Below, in pieces: positions 59,107 through 64,000 of a DNA stretch of 64,000 bases. Source of the stretch: Photobacterium lipolyticum (lineage in GTDB: Bacteria; Pseudomonadota; Gammaproteobacteria; Enterobacterales; Vibrionaceae); contig NZ_PYMC01000006.1 in the NCBI RefSeq assembly GCF_003026475.1, forward strand, positions 62,001-126,000, written 5' to 3'. The notes under the pieces are model-generated. The model searched no databases and was not told where the DNA came from. It saw only the letters and a list, made by a program, of their open reading frames with translations. Position numbers and translations under genes: made by a program. Every line of letters starts with the position of its first letter. The first letter of the stretch is position 1.

Positions 59107-60456
59107 ATGGTGGCTCAATGTCAAACAAAAACAAATAGTGGTCGACTTATTGCAATTGGTTGTAATTACGAACCTTGGATTGCGCTTCTTGAACAATCTG
59201 GTTGGAAAACCCATTGCTGTTACGATCTTCGTACGGCTGACTCAATCTTAGAAGAGTACAGTCCTTGTATCTGTATTGTTGATTTAAGCAATAATGATTT
59301 TAGCTTAAATAGCATTTCTTTAAGGGCAAATAAGACTAAGCAAGTAAAATGGATTGCTATTATTAAAAAAGAGCAGTTGCAAACGGATGCAATCTGCCAG
59401 TTTATTAATAATTTCTGTGTTGACTATTTCACGGTTCCGATTCCAAGTAGCCAGCTATTAGACACGATTGGTCATCAACTTGGTATGCTTGAAATTGAAT
59501 CTAGCTCATGGGTTGAGATCACTTCTAAACATGATATGGGATTGTTTGGTGAGTCAAAATCGATTAAGCAATTGCGTGACATGGTACGCCGTGTGGCAGC
59601 AACGGAAGTGAATGTCTTTCTAACTGGTGAGAATGGTACAGGTAAGGAGTTGATTGCTAAGTCTGTTCATAATCTATCTAAGCGGAAAAATGTACCATTT
59701 ATTTCGGTTAACTGTGGCTCTTTAGCACATGATGATAAGAAAATGGCATTTTTAAGAGCGTCATCTCCGTCTCAAGAAGATGAAAAATCAACCTTTAATG
59801 GCACGATCTTACTCGATAATGTTGAAGAGTTGTCGAAAGAGTTACAAGATGAGTTGTTGGCCTATTTGCAAACATCTTCAGGGGACTCTTTGAATGACGA
59901 TTCCTGTTGTGATGTTCGTATTGTTGCTTCTTCGAGTTCAGATCTTGAAAGTGCAGTTGCAAATGGTGAATTCAGTAAAGAGCTTTATTATCGGTTGAAT
60001 GTGTTCCATATTAAAGTACCGACATTAAGAGAGCGCGGCTCTGATATTTTCCTGTTAGCTGAAAAGTTCCTGGCTAAGTTTGCTAATGAATACAGTACAA
60101 TGGCATCCAGTTTTTCGGATGATTCTAAGCAGTTACTGTTGCGCTACAGTTGGCCGGGTAATGTACGTGAATTGATTAACCAGGTTAAGCGTGCAGCGCT
60201 GTTAGCAGAAGGGAATGAAGTCAGGGCTGAACATTTTGATTTGCCAAGTAAGGCAAACCTTAAGCAAAGTTTACGTAATATTAAAGATGAAGCTGAAAAA
60301 GATGTGTTAATGGCAGTACTTGAAACCCATCGTGGTCAGGTTGCATCGGCAGCGAAAGATCTGGGTGTGTCGCGAGCAACCATGTATCGTCTATTGAACA
60401 AACATAATATCGTGCCAGATGTCAGGCACTACAATAACAGTTATATGCAAGAATAA
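59107..60456 (+). CDS. vpsR: VpsR-like NtrC-family biofilm regulator
   Basis: About 449 residues, closely resembling V. cholerae VpsR along its length. The receiver-like domain has GCNYEPWIALLEQSGW and CICIVDLSNNDFSLN; with ATG 59107 (AAGG eight bases upstream) the aspartate is residue 59, as in VpsR. The AAA domain has Walker A LTGENGTGKELIAKS but a weak Walker B (ILLDNVEEL) and no GAFTGA loop, so it should not activate sigma-54 in the usual way; VpsR acts with sigma-70 and c-di-GMP. A Fis-type helix-turn-helix (GQVASAAKDLGVSRATMYRLL) ends the protein. Its position beside the secreted fibre-like genes suggests it controls them. Confidence 0.9.
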   Translation: MVAQCQTKTNSGRLIAIGCNYEPWIALLEQSGWKTHCCYDLRTADSILEEYSPCICIVDLSNNDFSLNSISLRANKTKQVKWIAIIKKEQLQTDAICQFINNFCVDYFTVPIPSSQLLDTIGHQLGMLEIESSSWVEITSKHDMGLFGESKSIKQLRDMVRRVAATEVNVFLTGENGTGKELIAKSVHNLSKRKNVPFISVNCGSLAHDDKKMAFLRASSPSQEDEKSTFNGTILLDNVEELSKELQDELLAYLQTSSGDSLNDDSCCDVRIVASSSSDLESAVANGEFSKELYYRLNVFHIKVPTLRERGSDIFLLAEKFLAKFANEYSTMASSFSDDSKQLLLRYSWPGNVRELINQVKRAALLAEGNEVRAEHFDLPSKANLKQSLRNIKDEAEKDVLMAVLETHRGQVASAAKDLGVSRATMYRLLNKHNIVPDVRHYNNSYMQE

Positions 60457-60513
60457 CGACAAAAGATGAGACTGATTATCATTTAGCATGATGGATTTTC
60501 ATTTTTCTACCAT

Positions 60514-60541
60514 AAAAAAGCCCGTTAATCGGGCTTTTTTG
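60514..60541. terminator. Strong intrinsic terminator after vpsR
   Basis: AAAAAAGCCCG and CGGGCTTTTTT pair perfectly around TTAAT. It works on both strands and also ends the small minus-strand gene at 60566. Confidence 0.9.
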
Positions 60542-60565
60542 TGATCGTAAAATAAGCGATATCGC

Positions 60566-60766
60566 TTAGGATCTATTTAAGATAATAACTTCATCTTCAA
60601 ATATCGTGCTGTCTAGAGAGACGAAAATCGCATCAGGTTGCTCAACCATGAGCTCATCTTCAGTCGGCGCAACAAACGTATATTGGTTTAAAGCGTCCAT
60701 CAGTAGTCCTTTTAGATATAAGTCACGCTGCTGCGTGAAGGAATAGTTATCTATAGGTTTAGTCAT
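60566..60766 (-). CDS. Small acidic protein of unknown function
   Basis: A 66-residue frame starting MTKPIDNYSFTQQRDLYLKG, acidic in the second half (PTEDELMVEQPDAIFVSLD). It has no signal peptide and no strong ribosome-binding site. A shared terminator downstream and codon use like its neighbours favour a real gene. No family is recognised. Confidence 0.45.
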   Translation of the reverse strand: MTKPIDNYSFTQQRDLYLKGLLMDALNQYTFVAPTEDELMVEQPDAIFVSLDSTIFEDEVIILNRS

Positions 60767-60918
60767 ACTGTTTGAAAATGATAGTTATATAAAATACGGA
60801 CTAAGATCTCATCTTCAGCCTCTGTCTGGTTATTTCTCGAACGATTTGCATGTGCAACGGTGTGGGTATTGAGTGTTGAGTGTTGAGAGGCGAGAAACTT
60901 GAAAATCGAAACTTTTTA

Positions 60919-61869
60919 CTAGTGTTTGAAGAGAGGAATATGGGCAACAATCGGACAGTGATCAGACAATTGGTATTGCTTGACATCTTCCTGTTCAAAC
61001 GACAGTTGATAGACATTTTCCTGATCATTGATTTTACCAGCAATATCTTGCGACACGAGTATGTGGTCGATCAGCGAGCGATAAAGACGAAGTTGTACTT
61101 GTCCGCTAGTGTTGCTGACTCTAGCCCAGCAGTTGGCTTTGGTCTTTGCGGTGAGGTGGACCAATGGATGTTTTAGCCTACTATTCAGGTATGTTAGCAA
61201 CCATTCGTTCGGATCATTTAATCGATGGTTGAAATCTCCTAAAATCATATAGCTTTGCTGCTTTTCTTGGCGTTGATTGATCCAATCAGCCAAAACATTC
61301 GTTTGACGCTTTAATTGTTTACACTGTTTATTCAAATTTTGTTGTTTCTTGCTGAAGCAACCGGATTTCAGATGAACGGACAGGAGATGTAGTTGAGTTT
61401 CATTATCAAGCTGGACGATGAGATAGCTGCCGTAGCGTAACTTACCGGTTTGGTTATTGGCGATACGGTTTAATTGATGAAGATCGCTGGGATCGGATAC
61501 ATCAAGATGGGAGCGAACAGCAAAGCCTGTGTATTGATTAGCGGTAAGGTACGATTCACTGGCTTTGTTACTACGATCTGAGAAGTAAAAGTGATATTCA
61601 GATTCGGGCACGATCTTTTTTAATACTGCGAGACTATCAACTTCTTGAAAGGCGAAAATGTCAGGCGAGAGAGTTGTAAAGATCGATCTCATTTTCTGGT
61701 AATCAAGATCACTGCGTCTACTCTCTGGGAATTGCTCTGATAAGCTCAGCCATTGCATGTTCCAGCTAACCAGGCTCACACTGGCAGACGCAATGTCGGC
61801 CGCAAGAGCAGGGGCTATGCTAAGCGTCAGCAAGAGACTGATGAAGTGAGTACGCACGCTGTAAGCCAT
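60919..61869 (-). CDS. Secreted endonuclease/exonuclease/phosphatase-family protein
   Basis: 316 residues with a signal peptide (FISLLLTLSIAPALA) and a DNase I-like fold: VSWNMQWLSL at the start, the catalytic Glu in IFAFQEVDSL, LHLLSVHLKSGCF, the GDFNHRLND motif with metal-binding Asp and Asn, SLIDHILVSQDI and the final LSDHCPIVAHI histidine. This favours a periplasmic or extracellular nuclease, though lipid-phosphate phosphatases share the fold. Extracellular nucleases shape biofilm DNA in vibrios, so the position near the vpsR-like locus is suggestive. Adjacent repeats of GAGTGTT occur just downstream. Confidence 0.82.
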   Translation of the reverse strand: MAYSVRTHFISLLLTLSIAPALAADIASASVSLVSWNMQWLSLSEQFPESRRSDLDYQKMRSIFTTLSPDIFAFQEVDSLAVLKKIVPESEYHFYFSDRSNKASESYLTANQYTGFAVRSHLDVSDPSDLHQLNRIANNQTGKLRYGSYLIVQLDNETQLHLLSVHLKSGCFSKKQQNLNKQCKQLKRQTNVLADWINQRQEKQQSYMILGDFNHRLNDPNEWLLTYLNSRLKHPLVHLTAKTKANCWARVSNTSGQVQLRLYRSLIDHILVSQDIAGKINDQENVYQLSFEQEDVKQYQLSDHCPIVAHIPLFKH

Positions 61870-62200
61870 TCGTTAAGGGTAATGCTTATACTATCGACGT
61901 TGACGATGAAGTTGTATGCGAGAAATGTCAGATATGCGGTGTTTATCATCTCGGAGTGCGGTCAAGTTGTTGTGTTGCCATTTCTCGCTGTTACTTGTCT
62001 CTAAAATCCACTGACGGTTTTGTCTGTTTGGATCAAAATCCAAGTAGCTGATAATGGAAAATGCAAGAGCTTTTTTTTCAAAAAGATAAAGTGATCGACA
62101 ATAAATTTGTTGACAAAAAAGGTTTGCAAAAGAGGTTACATACAAAAATCTGGCACCGCTCAAAATCATCGCTCGTTCCCTGTACTGTCCTTTATAAAAA

Positions 62201-62214
62201 ATGATTTAGATCAA
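62201..62214. promoter_or_regulatory. FNR-type binding site upstream of nrdD
   Basis: ATGATTTAGATCAA matches the FNR consensus TTGAT-N4-ATCAA at nine of ten specified positions. It is 110 bases upstream of the nrdD start, where anaerobic activation by FNR is expected for an oxygen-sensitive reductase. Confidence 0.65.
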
Positions 62215-62242
62215 TGTTTGTTTTCCGGAATTCTCGCCTAAT

Positions 62243-62289
62243 ACACCACATATTGTATTACCCAGATCACTAAGCCCTATATTTTGTGT
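62243..62289. promoter_or_regulatory. Pair of NrdR boxes upstream of nrdD
   Basis: ACACCACATATTGTAT (62243-62258) and GCCCTATATTTTGTGT (62274-62289) both fit the NrdR box pattern (ACACwAtATaTwGTgt) with two or three mismatches. They are 31 bases apart start to start, the three-turn spacing characteristic of tandem NrdR boxes. NrdR represses ribonucleotide reductase genes when dATP/ATP is high. Confidence 0.65.
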
Positions 62290-62323
62290 TTTAGTGACAG
62301 TGTCATGTTCGTAGGAGCCCCGT

Positions 62324-64000
62324 GTGAAGCCTGTTGTGATTAAGCGTGATGGATGCCGTTTGCCGTTTAATACTATGCGTATTAAAGAGGCTGTACTTAG
62401 TGCTGCCGAGTCAGTTGAAGCTATGGATGAGGCGTATGCTGCGTCGGTAGCTGACGGTGTGCTTTCTCAATTTATGTCTGTTGAGGAAGTGGATATTCAC
62501 GCTATTCAGGACGCGGTTGAAAATCACTTGATGGTGGGCCCGCATAAAAATGTTGCGCGTGCTTATATCGAATATCGCCACGATCGTGATGTTGAGCGTG
62601 AAAAGAAAAGTACGCTAAGTGCAGAAATCTCTGGTTTAGTAGAACAAAGCAATGCTGATCTTCTAAATGAAAACGCAAACAAAGATTCTAAAGTGATCCC
62701 TACTCAGCGTGACCTGCTGGCAGGTATTATTTCTAAGCATTATGCGAAGAATCACATGCTACCTCGCGATATTGTTCATGCCCACGAGGCAGGACAAATC
62801 CACTACCATGATTTGGACTATTCGCCATTTTTTCCTATGTTCAACTGTATGATCGTTGATTTGGAAAATATGCTGACCAAAGGTTTCCGCATGGGTAATG
62901 CGGAAATTGATACACCAAAATCCATTCAGACGGCAACTGCTGTTACTGCTCAGATTGTTGCACAGGTAGCAAGTCATACTTATGGTGGCACAACATTGAA
63001 TCGTCTTGATGAAGTGCTTGCTCCTTATGTGACAGCGAGTTACAACAAGCACTTGAAGACGGGTCAACAGTGGGACGTTCCGTGTGCAGAAGATTATGCG
63101 GAAAAGCTTACTGAGAAAGAAGTTTTTGATGCTTTTCAATCGCTTGAATATGAAATTAATACGCTTTTCTCAAGTAATGGGCAGACACCATTCTTATCAA
63201 TCGGCATTGGCCTTGGTACTTCATGGGAATCTAAGCTGATTCAAAAAGCAATTTTTGAAAACCGTATTGCTGGTTTGGGTAAGAATAAAAAGACAGCCGT
63301 TTTCCCTAAATTGTTATTTGCCATTAAAGACGGCATCAACCATAAACCAAGCGATCCTAACTACGATATCAAGCAGCTTGCTCTTGAATGTGCATCTAAG
63401 CGTATGTACCCAGATATTCTTAATTACGACAAAGTTGTAGAGGTGACTGGTTCGTTCAAAGCACCTATGGGTTGTCGTAGCTTCTTGGGTAAATACATCG
63501 ATGAGAATGGCAACGAAGTACATGAAGGTCGCAACAACCTTGGTGTAGTAAGCTTGAACTTACCTCGTATTGCTATCGAAGCTGATGGTGATGAAGCGAA
63601 ATTCTTTGAACTCCTTGATGAGCGAGTTCAGCTAGTGCGAAAAGCTCTTGATACACGTATTGATCGCCTTCGTGGTGTGAAAGCTCGTGTAGCTCCTATT
63701 CTATACACAGAAGGTGCACTGGGGATTCGTCTTAATCCCGATGATGACGTATTAGATATTTTCAAGAATGGCCGCGCTTCCATTTCTATGGGTTACATTG
63801 GAATTCATGAAACTATCAATGCCCTTTACGCAGATAAAGGAGAACACATCTACGATAGCGAAGAGCTCCGTGAAAAAGGCATCGCAATTGTTAAGCGTTT
63901 AAAAAATGCGGTGGATTTGTGGACGCGGGAGACTGGCTGGGGCTACAGTTTATACAGCACGCCTTCAGAAAACTTATGTACTCGTTTTTGTTCATTAGAT
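62324..64000 (+). CDS. nrdD: Anaerobic ribonucleoside-triphosphate reductase, large subunit (5' part)
   Basis: GTG 62324 with GTAGGAG seven bases upstream opens a frame that runs to the window edge (559 codons; about 700 expected). The start VKPVVIKRDGCRLPFNTMRI is the ATP-cone that senses dATP/ATP. The catalytic domain shows YHDLDYSPFFPMFNCM, YGGTTLNRLDEVL, APMGCRSFLG and, at the edge, YSTPSENLCTRF. The glycyl-radical site and zinc-binding cysteines lie beyond the window. NrdD reduces ribonucleotides to deoxyribonucleotides without oxygen, activated by the radical-SAM enzyme NrdG. FNR and NrdR sites upstream fit this role. Confidence 0.95.
   Translation, partial: MKPVVIKRDGCRLPFNTMRIKEAVLSAAESVEAMDEAYAASVADGVLSQFMSVEEVDIHAIQDAVENHLMVGPHKNVARAYIEYRHDRDVEREKKSTLSAEISGLVEQSNADLLNENANKDSKVIPTQRDLLAGIISKHYAKNHMLPRDIVHAHEAGQIHYHDLDYSPFFPMFNCMIVDLENMLTKGFRMGNAEIDTPKSIQTATAVTAQIVAQVASHTYGGTTLNRLDEVLAPYVTASYNKHLKTGQQWDVPCAEDYAEKLTEKEVFDAFQSLEYEINTLFSSNGQTPFLSIGIGLGTSWESKLIQKAIFENRIAGLGKNKKTAVFPKLLFAIKDGINHKPSDPNYDIKQLALECASKRMYPDILNYDKVVEVTGSFKAPMGCRSFLGKYIDENGNEVHEGRNNLGVVSLNLPRIAIEADGDEAKFFELLDERVQLVRKALDTRIDRLRGVKARVAPILYTEGALGIRLNPDDDVLDIFKNGRASISMGYIGIHETINALYADKGEHIYDSEELREKGIAIVKRLKNAVDLWTRETGWGYSLYSTPSENLCTRFCSLD

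Noticed and set aside
1..64000. CRISPR arrays, tRNA or rRNA genes, prophage or integrase
   Set aside because: No regular spacer-repeat pattern, cloverleaf-like CCA-ended sequence, rRNA core motifs or recombinase proteins were seen on reading; a tRNAscan or CRISPR search was not possible.

Overview
The window reads as chromosomal DNA of a marine gammaproteobacterium of the Vibrionaceae, most likely Photobacterium or a close relative. The grounds are a thermostable-hemolysin family gene, two RelV-type alarmone synthetases, a VpsR-type regulator, a second SecD/SecF pair without yajC, a LapD/LapG pair, and several small families typical of Vibrionales (DUF2058, DUF2750, DUF3010, DUF3820, HopJ). 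The genus is an inference from gene content. No rRNA, tRNA, CRISPR array, integrase or recognisable transposase was seen.

Layout. 1-20 kb is mostly housekeeping and scattered genes: a GNAT fragment, an SRPBCC protein, a secreted leucine-rich solenoid protein, a small outer-membrane barrel, a CNT nucleoside transporter with a structured leader, a beta-hydroxyacid dehydrogenase, secD2-secF2, metC, an HD phosphohydrolase, a cation diffusion facilitator, lapG-lapD and a DUF2058 gene. 20.5-27.0 kb is a tight six-gene operon: a thermostable-hemolysin/GNAT-like protein, an AMP-dependent ligase fused to a haem-oxygenase-like diiron domain, an SDR, a TatT-like periplasmic TPR protein, and its own response regulator and histidine kinase. 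It looks like a small-molecule or lipid-modification operon with a dedicated sensor.

27.4-40.7 kb is a complete Tad (tight adherence, Flp pilus) locus on the minus strand: two flp pilins, tadV, an additional AAA ATPase, rcpC, rcpA, a lipoprotein, tadG, two TadE/F-like pseudopilins, tadZ, tadA, tadB, tadC and tadD. 41-53.9 kb holds a phosphohexomutase, mrcB (PBP1b), a Nudix hydrolase, yceI, small conserved genes, a YgjP metallopeptidase and two tandem relV paralogues that both carry a signal-peptide-like N-terminus.

54-60.5 kb is the most unusual part: a divergently transcribed outer-membrane channel candidate, two paralogous Asn/Asp/Gly-rich secreted proteins and a small companion ending in similar Asn/Gln motifs, a periplasmic stand-alone C39 peptidase, a secreted protein with a textbook double-glycine leader motif, and a VpsR-like biofilm regulator. 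This resembles a divergent Fap-type functional-amyloid secretion system. The window ends with a secreted DNase-I-fold nuclease and the first 559 codons of nrdD, preceded by an FNR-like site and two NrdR boxes.

Three families of dispersed intergenic repeats (here R1, R2, R3) are spread over the window; two R2 copies appear to supply the stop codon of the adjacent gene. Surface attachment and biofilm is the common theme: Lap, Tad, the Fap-like locus and the VpsR-like regulator all lie within about 44 kb.
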